DNA of 64,000 bases, taken from positions 62,001 to 126,000 of the forward strand of contig VZSE01014926.1 of assembly GCA_013398275.1 (NCBI GenBank), in the 5' to 3' direction. Below, piece by piece: positions 23,857-36,195 of the stretch (its first letter is position 1; each line of letters opens with the position of its first letter). The stretch comes from Promerops cafer. Taxonomy: Eukaryota; Chordata; Aves; Passeriformes; Nectariniidae. The notes under the pieces were generated by a model that saw only the letters and a program-made list of their open reading frames with translations, made no database searches and was not told the DNA's origin. The position numbers were made by a program, and so were the translations under genes.

Positions 23857-26852
23857 ACATTGGGTGGACTCAACAGTCCCATTGCTTATTCTTTACTTAT
23901 TTTGTTAATTTTGTGGTAGTATGTGGATAGAACTTTATTCCAAACCTGAAAAAGAGCCCATTATCTTGATAATAGACTGGCAGGAATATGTTCAGTGATA
24001 AAGCTTTAAGTTACTGTATTTACCTCAAGACTGCAGGGTTCCTCCAGGCAACAGTGAATAAGCAGTGCAGAATAAAATTCAGATGACATAAACAGAACCC
24101 TATGTGCACCAGGAAAAACTGTTCTCTCCTGTCCTATTTCTGTCAAGCATTGCAGAGCTAATGGGAAGTTACTCACTTGATCTATTTGCTTTTCCCAGTG
24201 ATTGATTAAAATTCCCCAGCTTTTGTAGAGGCATAAACCATTTCATCAGTCCAGCCAGGCACCTTATGTAATTTAAGTTTGATATTTTTGAGAGTGTGTT
24301 TACCATGATCTAAATCACCAGAATAATTCTAAGTGCTCAGCCCTGTAATGTTATCCACAACAGGCACACATATCCCTTGCATCATTTTTTTTCCCCAACA
24401 AATATACATTCTGCAGGTGAGTTAAACAGGATCATTTGATAGGGTACATTAGTAACAATGTGGCCTCATTTGCTCTTGTATATGTTGATTTTGCTCAGAA
24501 TTCAATGACAGATATACTAGATTTACACAATTTTAAGCGAGAAGCATTTAACCCTCCTGTAGCTCCAGACCAGAGTGCCACACAAAGTATGCTAATTGAA
24601 AACTACTGCAGTTATAAATATTTTGCAAAATGTCTGTGTAATATTTATGATATTCCCTGCTCCCATGCATTCCTAGTAATCTACTAGGAATCCTAGTAAA
24701 ACTACTTTTACAGAACCAGATAGTAAATCCTTTATTTCCATTAGTAGGCACTCAGTCATGAATTCAGGAGTATTCCTGTGATTAACAACTCACCAATGGA
24801 ATGGAGAGATCAATATTCTCAGCCCTTCCTCAAAATACATGTAATAGAGACAGTTAAAATTTCTATAATGAAGAAGATGCTATCAGCAAGATCCTTTTTG
24901 GATGTCTCAGTGCTTTGAAATAACCCATATAGGAAAGGAAAAAAAAAAAAAGAAACAAGGAGTACGATTAATTTCTTTTTGTTCAGGGGTGCTTGGACTT
25001 AAACATGAGGGAAGAAAGCAGTATGCAGAGGTAAAACTGTATTTACAGGAGAGAGAAAATCCTTGAGGCAGAAGGACCATCTTTTTTGCTACAGTAACTG
25101 AAGTCTGTGCTCTTAGCCTTTGAACATATGTGCATCCTTATTTTCATATAACCAAATAAAAAAATGCTGCATGTAAGTGAAGAAATATTATTTTGCTGTG
25201 ACACTGACTGCTTATTGCTATGGTAAGTGGCAATCCTGTCTTTCTTTCAGTTCACACTCTTGAGTAGTTCACTGTTTCATCACACTGCTTGCTGTATTTC
25301 AAAGGCATATTGTCAACATCAATCCAGCTTCTATTTAAAAAGAAATGGGCGGGGAAGGGGTTAGGGAGAAAATACACAGGAAGAAGCATCTGAGTATGCA
25401 GGTTTTCTCTCTTTCTCTTTGTCTGACTTGTCTGTTTAGGCTGCTTTTTTTCTATCTAGGGCAGTGACTGTGTATTCCTCATGCTTTTGTATTCGTAGCA
25501 CAATTTAATTTCCATCTTGGCTGGAGATTGTAGCACAAATTAAAAATAAAATACTATCTCATTATATGAAAATGACAAGTTTTTCATTTGGCAGTGTTCT
25601 TTTGCTTCCTTGTTGTAATTGCTTCTAATGGTGACCAGTAAAGGGCATCCTAATAATGTTTTTTAGCGAATGAAATAAGACACTGGCAACTAGAGGAAGT
25701 ATTTTTGTCTTCACTTGTAAGATCTTTCCATTTGATATTTAAAATAAAATTTTTTTTTCAGCATTCCTAGTTCATTATTTATTTAAGGAGATTTTTTGTT
25801 GTCTACACATATTTTCTTTTTTAACTTCTGAAAAATGATATGTGCATGCATCACAGATATAAGCTAGGAACACATGTTACTTTTCATAGGTTTAAAGCAA
25901 CATTAATTATTTTAAGCTCAGCTATAAAATCAGGAAAGATTGCAGATACCTTAATGGTCACTTGATAATAATAAATATATGTGTATTCATAAATGACAGA
26001 TTTGTGTTAACTCATGGGATGACAAGCTTTGCAGAACTTTAAGCAATTACCATTATAATTATTTAACTTGGTTTCTTTCCTAAAAGTCTCCAGATAGCCA
26101 TACAAATAATCTAAAAGGATTTTTTTACTTCAGGGAGAGGAAGAATTGGATAAAAATTATGTTAGTAAAAAGCTGCTTTGTCTTGTGTTTTCTTTTGTTT
26201 ACAAGCCAAAAGAGGAGTACATTTGTAACTTATCACTGGGAGTAATTAGCTAATGTTAAAATATTGATTTTACATTAAGCAAGATAAGCGTTAAAATATT
26301 GACAAAGGAATGTATTTATTATTAAGACTGTCAGTTTCTGAGATGAAAAGATACTGTATTCTAGACAATCTTCTCTGTAATTTCAATATGTAAATTTGTT
26401 ACGATATTACAACATGCAGAACTGCTTAGTCAGGCATGGAGAACTTTCAGCATGCTGGTGCTAAATAAAGGTCCAGGTTAAAAAGCTTGTTTGGATTAAA
26501 TAAACTTAGGGCCCAAGTTAATGTATGAATCACTTCAAATCATGCTTTCTCATTTTATACAGAAAATCAATCATGTGAAAAGCATGTAGGAATTTTCATG
26601 AGGCTCTACATAACCTTGCACCAGACCTTACAAACTTGCTGTCACTGTGATGATCACAATTAGAGCTCTTTTTTCTTTGCTTCTTCCTAGTTCTCTATGG
26701 AGATGCAGAAAACAGATGCTGCTGATCTAATTAAGTAGGTTAACGAAGTTCACAGCTTTAAGGTAATTTTTGTTCTTATGACAAAATGGAACTATAGCCT
26801 GTAAGTGTAATGAGGAAGAAAGGCATTCACCCTGTAATATTTTGGCATTTGC
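23857..26852. other. AT-rich non-coding DNA
   Basis: No gene or repeat family recognised. Around 25.5-26.9 kb the sequence has many TAATTA-like strings and mixed-composition blocks of the kind seen in conserved non-coding elements, but this cannot be judged from one species. Confidence 0.45.
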
Positions 26853-26878
26853 TTTTCCATGGGAGCGCCCATGGAAAA
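26853..26878. repeat. Perfect 11-bp inverted repeat (hairpin)
   Basis: Arms ttttccatggg (26853-26863) and cccatggaaaa (26868-26878) are perfectly complementary around a 4-base loop, agcg. Confidence 0.85.
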
Positions 26879-29037
26879 TGACAAATATTTTTGTAAGCAG
26901 GATTAATTTTACTGGTCTCCTTGAAATACATATTATTTGTATCTCAATTATTATTTTAGAAAAGACTAGGCTTTACAATATGAGTAACAAAGAATCAGCC
27001 TTAGCAAAGGAGTAGGATCCCCATTTCTGTGTGACACTGCTGCTGGTACTGCTTCTCAATAGAAGGTCAATAGAATAGGTGTCAACTCAGAAAGAAGGTA
27101 AAATTATACTTAGAAATTTAAGGGCAATGAGTACTTTCAAGTGAAGGTGGGACCCTGGATAGGCACAGATTTTCAGTACATTTGCTTGGAACTTTTCCTA
27201 AAAATAGGCACTCCAGAAGCACAGAATTGGCTTTCAAACCTTGAAGACACATGTTTTTAGGATAAATTTTTTAAAAAGGATATCTTTCAAATGAAAAAGA
27301 TAAGATTTATTGTGTCACAGATATTAGCATAAAAAGGACATGATAAAATTTTGCCTTTGCAGAATTTTTCTGAGCTTGGTCTACTATGCTTTCAAGTTCA
27401 ACAGCTCCTAGTATCTTCATGAGCTGAAGCAAAGTCCTCAAGAAAATATCCTTCTTCTGTCACCGTGGGTGCATAGTGGGTTTTATATTCTTTATTCATA
27501 CCCGAAGCTCCCCGCCACTTTCTCTTCCTTCATCTCTGCTTGCCTACCTCAAAAGATGGGGTCTTGGTTTCCTGGAAGAAATTTCCACCTAAGTGAGTGA
27601 ACATCAGTTAATCTTAGGACAAAAGGTTCTCCCGTTTACAAACATACCATGTACTCTGCAGATAGTAAAATGCAAGCAAATCTCATATGCACTTCCGGTT
27701 GCAGAAGTTGCAAGAATTCAGTTGGTGTCTTCGTAAAAATGCTAGCACCTTGGCAAGACCCCTGTTTTCTTATCTGCTCAGCAAACACAGGCACTACTGG
27801 CGGGAGACTTGAAGACAGTAAAGCATTTTTTTGTGTGTCCTATCCCTGTGCTCTTTCCACTGAGTCTGATGGAAGGCACCAGTTACAGAGAGGCCTGCGA
27901 AGGTTCACCTTTGGTTGAACCGAGGTATGTTTCTTGTAGGTTTCTGAGGAACTTGCAAGTCAGCACAAGAGTTTAAAGGTTTTTATAAAATCACTTACAT
28001 AAATGAAATAATTGTCAAAAAATTGTTCCATTAGCAAGTAGCAGCAGAGGAGCTTCAGTAGAAATTTCAGTTGGTACTCATCATGCCAAGCAAGCATAAT
28101 CATGGACCTCTTCAGGTTCCTTTAAATTCTGCCCCCTCAAAAATATTCAGCAGCATTGTACCTTAGATGCAATGCTTCTAGGTGAGAAAGCACAAACACT
28201 TTTTCCACGCAGTTCAGCTCATGCCATCTGTCTCCCTTGAAAAGGCATCTTCTGACAAAGAGGACGGCTTTTAGACCACAGGGAGTGTAGAGAATATGAT
28301 TGCCCTAGATCTTTTTTAAAATGAGGTTGGGCCTGTTTGAACCCACACCCACATCCTCTTTACAGAACCAGGTAAAAATATATTGTCATTCTTTAAAGAA
28401 AAATAATAAAAAAAAAAATTAGTTCTCTTGCTTCAGCGTGTCCCATGGATTTTATCCCTAAAATGGGGCAAGAAAAAAGAAAGAAGAAAAAAATGCTTCT
28501 ATACAAAGCCAGAGATACTGTGACCTGAGAACATACACTTTTATAAAGAATACCATATTTCCTGCTCATTCTCTGTCTCCTCCATTTCACCTCTGTGGTG
28601 CATTGTGTTCAAACGCAGCTATTCTGAAGCAAAAATAACCATTAAAGACTTATCATTCTGGGAGAGACTCTGAATACTTCACAAAGCATTTTTCAAAAAT
28701 GAACTTATTTTATCCTTGTGAAATAAAACAGTATGGATGAAGAGCTGTAAGACTGAAGTCAGTGAAAAAGCTGATTATAACAAAAGAATCTAATTTTTAA
28801 TCTTAGATTCTTCTAGTGTTATATTAGCTCTTCTTCCCGCTCTGTATTGTACCAAGCCCTCACATCCTCTAATCATGGGCTGAAAAAATATTTAACAAGT
28901 ATTAAACTAACTAATAAACTAAACTAAATATTTTCTGGGTAATATTTAAATACCTGTCTTTATAGAAGCAACAAATAGATCTGAAATAAAAAAAACCAAC
29001 AACTTGCAAAATTAAAAAAAAAAGCAGATGTGTGTGC
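26879..29037. other. AT-rich non-coding DNA
   Basis: No gene recognised. An 89-codon plus-strand frame at 27649-27918 is cysteine-rich by chance composition and matches no family I know. Confidence 0.45.
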
Positions 29038-29041
29038 AAAC

Positions 29042-29076
<35 letters not shown>

Positions 29077-29078
29077 CA
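29038..29078. repeat. (CA)n microsatellite
   Basis: About ten CA units, one extra A, then about eight more CA units. Confidence 0.9.
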
Positions 29079-32000
29079 TTTAGCAAATATGAATAGTCTC
29101 TAAAGGTATAATTAGAGGAGAAGGAAACAGGAATTTTATACTAGGGAAGAAATAGGCCAATTCAGCTGAGGTTCCATACTGCACTGACAGCTGGCTGAGT
29201 CTTTATATATGTTAGATGTATAAGTACTAGTGATTTATTGGTTTGTTTTTCTCTAGAATCCTTTGTATGACAGTGCAGGAGAAGAAACTTAATAATGACC
29301 TCTAAATTGGATTTTTTGCTCCTTTATTTCTTTTCTTTGTTTGCTTTTTTGCTGTTTTTTGTGAGATAAGGTAGACATTTTTATGATATTCCATTTTTGA
29401 AATTAGTGTAGTCCTAAATTCACTTATTCTCCATCATGAGTAAAAGGAAGTCTTGTTAGTTCTCTTCAAATACAGTGAAAACATGACTATCAAGAAGAAG
29501 AGTATACTGGAAAATTGACATTATCTGATGATTTATGTCAGGTCAGAAAATGACAATAAAAAGAGTCTGCAAATTTAATCTTTTTATTTCACAAATAACT
29601 ATGTACTACAAAAAATATAAGAAAATATTAAATATCGGTTAGGTAATTGAATTTAATTGTACCTACACTTTCAGATAAGTGCTTTTCAATATACTGTCAT
29701 AATACTTTCTCTCATACAATAGTTGTGATCTGCATCTCTTCATTGCAGTATCTCTTCTGTAGCTATACGTTTCCAATGTTGTGCTGCTGTTGTTTACTGT
29801 TGTACTGTTGCTCATTTACAGTGTGATCAGATTTGTATAAAAATTTTGTGTTTGCCATTGCACCTTTTTTAAAATTAACTGATAAATCAATCTGCACATA
29901 TTCAAGGACCTTTGCTATAGCTTTGGTGAAAGTGATGATCTATTTTCAGCTATGTTTTCAAGGTCACCCGCTATTCAGCTTAATCTAACACCTTTATTTT
30001 GTCTATTTTCTCTGAAGAACCATATTGCCTGAAAACAAAATCTTGTGTGAGGTGAAGTCTGCCAGATTCCAGCTAGATTCCACTCCCCATGGAAGTGTCT
30101 GCAGAGGTGAGGCAGGCGTTCCACTCTAATTCAGGCTTAAGCAGTCTGTATTAGAAAGACAGCCCGATGAGGTTGCAGTGAGTCAGAAAACCCCCAAGAA
30201 AGACAAGAAGGGCTTTCACTATGATCTTATGAATAGAACACAGGTAGTAATGATAGAACTTTAGAGTTCTGCTCACAGGCCACAAAACTACAACTTTCCT
30301 CCGAGGCAGGGGCTGTTATAAACTCCACAAACCTTCCAGAGTGCAAACCAAAAATCTCTCCTGTCTTTCCCCATCTCCATGTCAGGTACAAATTTTTTCT
30401 AGAGAAATGAGGCTGTGCCACTCACTCTGACTCACTAATTATATTTTTTGCATAGGCTTGAAAGGAAGTTCTGCACTTGCTTCAGGTGGGACTAAATAGG
30501 GACTAAATACCACTTTTCTTCTCTTTGTACCCCACCATTTCAAAGTCATAAAATTAAATTTATTAATCTAATCATACCATTTCTGGGCCTTTACTTGTTG
30601 TTGTTTACTATACTATTAGTTCTTCATTATTTCTACCATTTACAAGTTCCATCTTGAATCAGCTTTTCTGGGTTTGGCCCAAAAGAAGGTTAAGAAATAA
30701 ATAAAAAACATCCTCATGATCTCATCTGCTATAACAGTTTTCTGCCATTTCACTCAGCTTCCCACACAGAGCTCAGTACTGCCCTAAATGTACTAAGTTG
30801 TTCCTGGGCTAGTACCTTCTCTTCTCACAGTTAAATAGCCCATATAGCTGATTCTGTTCTTGTTCTATTTTCTCTTTGATGTTCTCAGTCAGGCTGACTA
30901 TGACCTTCTGGAATTTTTAAAATTATATATTGCATAAATTATTTTTTCTCTGGGATTTTCAATATTTTTTCTCTAACACAAATTTTTCTCTCCATTTCCA
31001 TTTTTTACAAGAAACACTATTTTCCTCTTCTTGCAATGACTGGTTATCATTGCAGTATGTAATCACCAAATACTTAGGGAAAGACACTTTTTACCTTTAT
31101 TATTCACTATGAATTTTGAACATAATTTTCACTCCTTAAAAGCCATTGTATGGATTGAAACACAGAAATACTGAAGAATATGTTTCCTTGTGGACTCATC
31201 ATTCATTATATAGGTTGATTGACTGTGGGTCAGTAGGCTATATTAGATTCTTCCTAGAAAGGATTCTGACATAAGACCTTTTTGGTAGGTAATTGATTTA
31301 AGTATCAAACACCGAATTTTTATGAACAATTACAGTGGTGACACCCATTATTTTTCAGGCTGTAACAACATGGTGTGCAATTTTCTATGCCATATCATAC
31401 TCACCCACAGTAACTGAAAGTGACAACTTGTCTTGCCTCAAAGAGATTGTTTTGTATCCCAACGAGGTGAAAAATAACGGCCAAAAATCAGGTAACACAC
31501 CACAAATGGATTGTATGTTCTCAATTAGGTAGACTAAAGAGAGGAGTAGTACATCCTTATTAACTGTAGCAATTGTATTAGTTGAAGAATGTTTGCATTT
31601 AGATAAGAATAATGCTTATAATACATGATGATAAAAGAATGGAGTGCATTCTTCTCTAAATAAAATGTAAAAGTTTTAGTCCTCTCAATTATATGGGAAA
31701 TGATGATTTCCAGAAGAAAAAAAATTGAAGTAACATAAAGAAATAAATTATGCAATACACAGCATAAATTATGAGGAATGACACAAAACATAAGGAACAA
31801 CCTGAAAACAAAATGCTAAAACATTAATTTTTGTAACACGTCAGCATGTACAAGAATAAGGTGAAAGACACCTTATTTGTCCTGTGTTATGCAAATAAAA
31901 TCTGATATTTTGAATCATATCTCAGCTTTAAGCACCCGAAGTCCATTACAAGAGTACACAGAAGATTGCTTAATTTGTTACTAAAGCAAAGCACTTTCTA

Positions 32001-32299
32001 GCAAGAAGAGTGAGAAGAACTGCTTTTTTGAAAAAAACCTGAAAACCTTTATTGCACTTTATCGTGTAGGCAAAGTGCATTCTTCTGACAATGAGGAAAA
32101 TTCAGTAAAGCTGACTTTAGACTATTCAGTGATTTATAAAATTTTACAGACCCTTTTGGCTTCAAACGTCTTGGCTTCTATTTATAAAACAAGTTTATTT
32201 GCACTCCTACTGATACATAGGAATTTTAAGTGCCTTAGCACAATCAGAAAATAATACTGCGCCTACCTCCAGGTTTATTTGATAATATTCAATATGCAG
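29079..32299. other. AT-rich non-coding DNA
   Basis: No gene or repeat family recognised over about 3.2 kb. Confidence 0.5.
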
Positions 32300-32640
32300 A
32301 CTTCCAGCTTGTACTGTCAAGTACACTTTGGTGAGGGGCAACTTCTCCAGTTCCAGGACAGGGGGACAACCCCTGCCCCGGTCCTGCTGCCCACATTATT
32401 TCTGATACCAGCCAGGATGCCATTGGCCTTCTTGGCCACCAGGCCACACACTGGCTCATGTTCAGCCATTGTTGACCAGCATCCCCAGGTCCTTTTCCAT
32501 TGGATGCTTTCCAGGCTTCCCTGAGTGCTGCATGAGGTTGTTGTAAACAAAGTGCAGGACCCAGCACTTGCTGAACCTCATGCCACTGTTCTTGACCCAT
32601 TAATCTGGCCTGTCTGCATTTCTCCGTAAAACCACTAGGT
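32300..32640 (-). mobile_element. CR1 LINE internal fragment
   Basis: Reverse-oriented CR1 ORF2 sequence. The plus strand reads 'gccaggatgccattggccttcttggccacc' in parts (the reverse complement encodes VAKKANGILAG), then 'catccccaggtccttttcc', 'gtgcaggacccagcacttg' and 'tgaacctcatg'. All are standard reversed CR1 blocks between the RT palm and the C-terminus. Both ends are broken and no 3' UTR is attached on this side. Confidence 0.85.
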
Positions 32641-32659
32641 GTTTAGTCAAACGCTTTGA

Positions 32660-32729
32660 CTAATGAACCTAATGAACAAATCTGGTCTTGCTAATAGAAA
32701 AATTCAAAAACTGCTAATAGAAAAATTCA
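32660..32729. repeat. Short tandem duplications between two CR1 fragments
   Basis: 'ctaatgaac' occurs twice in a row at 32660-32677. The 18-base string 'tgctaatagaaaaattca' occurs at 32689-32706 and again at 32712-32729. Confidence 0.85.
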
Positions 32730-32744
32730 TGGCACCTGTGTATG

Positions 32745-33052
32745 AAGATTGAAGGCAGGTGCCAAACTTTTTTCAGTGGTGCCCAGAGACAGGATGAAAA
32801 GCAACAGCCATAAATTAAAACATAAGAATGTTCACCTCAATATGAGGAAGAACTTTTTTCTATTGGGGGCAGAGAGCACTGAAACCAGCTGCACAGGGAG
32901 GCTGTGGTTTCTCCCATTCTGGACATATTTAAAACCTGAACGCAATCTTGTGTCACCTGCTGTAGGTGACCTTGCCCTGGCAGGAGGGTTGGGCTGGATC
33001 TCCAGAGGTCTCTTCCAACCCTAACTTTTCAGTAATTCTGTGGCTCTGTGAC
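32745..33052 (+). mobile_element. CR1 LINE 3'-end fragment
   Basis: Plus-strand CR1 3' end. Translation gives AKLFSVVPRDRMKSNSHKLK then HLNMRKNFF, the family's C-terminal ORF2 block. The 3' UTR follows with 'gaccttgccctggcaggagggttgggctggat', 'tctcttccaaccc' and terminal octamers 'aattctgtggctctgtga'. The frame shifts after the MRKNFF block. Orientation is opposite to the fragment at 32300-32640, only about 100 bases away. Confidence 0.9.
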
Positions 33053-34725
33053 GATGACAACTTCCACACCTAGCACTCTGTTATGACTTTCCAGAAGTAT
33101 CTCTTTGGGCAATTCAAAGCAAGGAAACTCTGCTTAATGACTGCTTATTGAGTTTGGAAGGTCTGAGATATTTGTGAAGTATTTCTTGTAATCTAGTTAA
33201 TTTACATTGCTAGAGTACTCAGAGGAATGTAATCCCATTCTCCATGTTGCAGTACACTGCATTCTAGGATATTAATTTTCTAAGACTTGCCAGAGATCGA
33301 GGTGAAAATGCATTGGGTGACTGTGCATGTGTGTGTCTGTGTCACCTCTCAGGTATACAGAACTTAGGCAAAAGGCTCAATAACACTAATATAAAGAAAA
33401 TTTAGATATGTGGAACATAAAATTTTCAGGGCAGCAAACACCGAGTGATACACCTCAAAAGCAAATACATTATTTTTTGTGAATACCTTATTTTTTGTGG
33501 ATCTGGAAACTCACTCTTCCAAAAACCAACCCCCAAGAAATTCCTCCAAACTGATTTTTTTTTACATGATCAGATGACTATCATCTCATCAAATGACTGC
33601 TTTTCTATAGGGTTTTTGTTTTATATTGAAGAAAGCTAGAACAAGCTTTTAAACAAAGTTTATCAAGGGCTATGAATCTAGCTGACAGCTGAGGAGCATA
33701 CAGAAGCATAAAGCAAGTACTTAGACACCACAGAGGATATGTAGGTTAGTGATATTTCTGTTGTAGAAGAAATATATGTGTCCTATAAAATATTCCTTAA
33801 GAGTTCTAACATTAAAGAGAGGGCAGCCAAAAAATACCATCAAATAAGTATTAGGGAATTGGTGGTCCTCATGTAACATGGATTATTAGCTTCTGGAAAC
33901 AAACTGCAAGGAAAAAGCATTTCTGGTTTATTTTTTTCAAAATTCATGTGCTCCAGTTGACAGGCAGGAAATAAAGAGGTCATTGTAATAATGCAGTAGT
34001 GTTTTGCCATTCTGCAGTTCTGGAGGCACAAGCTTTATTAAGAATCTATAGTGTTCTATTCTATGGGCTGAAAGCAAGGAGACAAATGGTTGGGGCTTCA
34101 GCTTGTTTAGGATTTCATTTGTTTGTTTTTTGGTTTGTTTTTTGTTTTGTTTTGATCTTCATTTAAGACATTACAGACTTCTGGTCTCCTTTTTTTTTTT
34201 TTATCTTACCCCAGACGAAGGAAAAGAAAGGAAGAAAACAACCCACAAATCTGAGAACAAGGTATTACAGAAAAACTTACTTTCAGGTGAGAAAAAAGAC
34301 ACCTTTTCCTTTTTTGAGGCACTAGCTATTCAGAGTTGCTTTTAGCCAAGCAAAGGGCATCTTAAACATGAAACAAGCTACAGAAGGATGTGGTAATATT
34401 GTCAGATCCTGAGAAGCAAATCCTACAATTATGCAGATTACAAATGAAATATAGTACATAGCCTTGTCTCCTCCATTTGTGGCGAGTAGCCCAGGAAGAT
34501 TGGAATATAATAAAACAAAGTAGTATGAAATAGAAAAAATATTTATTTAACTTGAAAGGTTCAGAGAAAGAAGATAATAATGCTAATAAATTTTCTAATT
34601 GTGAAGCTTTTCTTAGTTTTCTTAGAGGGTAATCTTGCAGTCACCATCTCAGAGAAAAGTCAATGGAAGAGCAGCAAAACATTAGCAACCTCTCTGCTCT
34701 CCATTCCCCTTTATACTAGTGTGTT
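33053..34725. other. AT-rich non-coding DNA
   Basis: No gene recognised. A T/G-rich (tttg)n-like low-complexity tract lies at about 34116-34154 and a T run at 34189-34202. Confidence 0.5.
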
Positions 34726-34890
34726 ATTTGGAAGGAATCTGCCTTTTGACAGCTCAAAACACACTCAAGTATTTTCCATATATTTTTCTCATCTTCTGAC
34801 ATATTGGCATTACTTTCAGGGTTACTAACAAATGAAAAGTTAACTTGATATGCCTATCATTTGTTTCTTATTTATACTGTGATCCATTTG
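34726..34890. repeat. Old direct duplication, left copy
   Basis: Aligns over its whole length with 36030-36195. Shared strings include 'ggaatctgc', 'tctgacatattggcatt', 'ctttcagggtt', 'ttaacttgatat' and 'atactgtgatccattt', in the same order and spacing. By eye roughly three quarters or more of the bases match. The family is not recognised. Confidence 0.8.
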
Positions 34891-36029
34891 CTCTTTCGGG
34901 AAATGCTGAGGAGCTTTAGAAGGGTATAAAATTGCAAAAACAAAGTAATTTTTCTTTCCAATTACTGTGTAAGTTTTCCACATATGGTTCACTGCCTGTT
35001 TTTTTCAGGTTCTGCTTAAACTTGAAGGACAGCAGAAAAGACCAGAATTTGCTATTCACTATTGCATACTTTAAACTTTCCAAGAGGTCATCTCACACTG
35101 CACCGCATTGGGAACTTTGATATGGTATACTGCTTCTGAACCTCAGCTAATCCATCACCTGGTGGCAGGCTGCACACAGTTAGCATTAAAAGAGAACTTC
35201 ATCTGTCAGATTCAGATAAGAATCCATACCTATTTGTTCATTTTGTGAAACTTTAAAAACAGGTATAAACAACTACTACAAGACATCACTGTAAAGACCG
35301 ATGTTATTTGTCAGTGTACTACAGGGGATACCAATTCAGACTGACCACATCATTAGGTGTTATTGAACTGTTCCAGCCTTAAACAGTGCTACATCAAAAT
35401 ATGGTCTCAGCTGCTACACGAAGTGTAGCCATGCCTCTTTTCCCTCTACCTACAACATCTTAATTCTGTGCTAATGCTACAGGGAGGCCTATAGAATTAA
35501 TGATGCCAGGTAGCTTGACCATTGCTGTCAAGATTCATTACAGTTCTGAATATGAAGAATGAGGATCCCTTTTCATTAAAGACAATTAAATACTTCAATA
35601 CATGATAGGAAAGCATTATTCATCACACTAATGAAGTGTGTGATAAATTGTTAGCTTAGACAGTTCAAGAGAACTCAAAAGCTGAGATGTGATATCATAC
35701 TTAGAGAAATCAAATATCTTCTGCAATGGTAACAGCTCCTAACTTTAGTGACCAGAAAGCATATTCACTGAAAATAGTGAGCTTAGCAGTCTCGATATAT
35801 TCCTCAGAAGTTCCCCAAACTGCTGAAAATGTAGTGTAAATGGGTTTTGATAGGAAATTCAATCTCGTTGGAGGTAAAACTCAAAAGAACTCAGCATCAA
35901 ATTCGCATTATCCCTGATTCATTCCTAAAATCCAAATATGATTTGTTTTCTAAATCCTTGATCTTCATCCTGCCTGCGATATTGAAACAAAATAGAAAGA
36001 AAATGCTCTATATCAGACTAGGAATCTGT
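34891..36029. other. Non-coding DNA between the duplicated segments
   Basis: AT-rich. No gene recognised. Confidence 0.5.
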
Positions 36030-36195
36030 ATTTGGCAGGAATCTGCATTCTGAAAGTTCAAAGCACTCATCTCAATTCTTTTCCATCTCTTTTTCTCATT
36101 TTCTGACATATTGGCATTGCTTTCAGGGTTTCCTACAGTGAAGCATTAACTTGATATACCTATAATCTCTTTCTTTTTTATACTGTGATCCATTT
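36030..36195. repeat. Old direct duplication, right copy
   Basis: Partner of 34726-34890, same orientation, 1304 bases downstream. It is bordered by a near-identical 17-base pair of strings, aaatgctct(a/g)tatcaga, at 36001-36017 and 36205-36221. Confidence 0.8.

Noticed and set aside
27649..27918. 89-codon cysteine-containing frame
   Set aside because: No signal peptide pattern or cysteine spacing of a known family, and no splice or regulatory context seen.
29038..29078. CA repeat considered as something more unusual
   Set aside because: An ordinary dinucleotide microsatellite.
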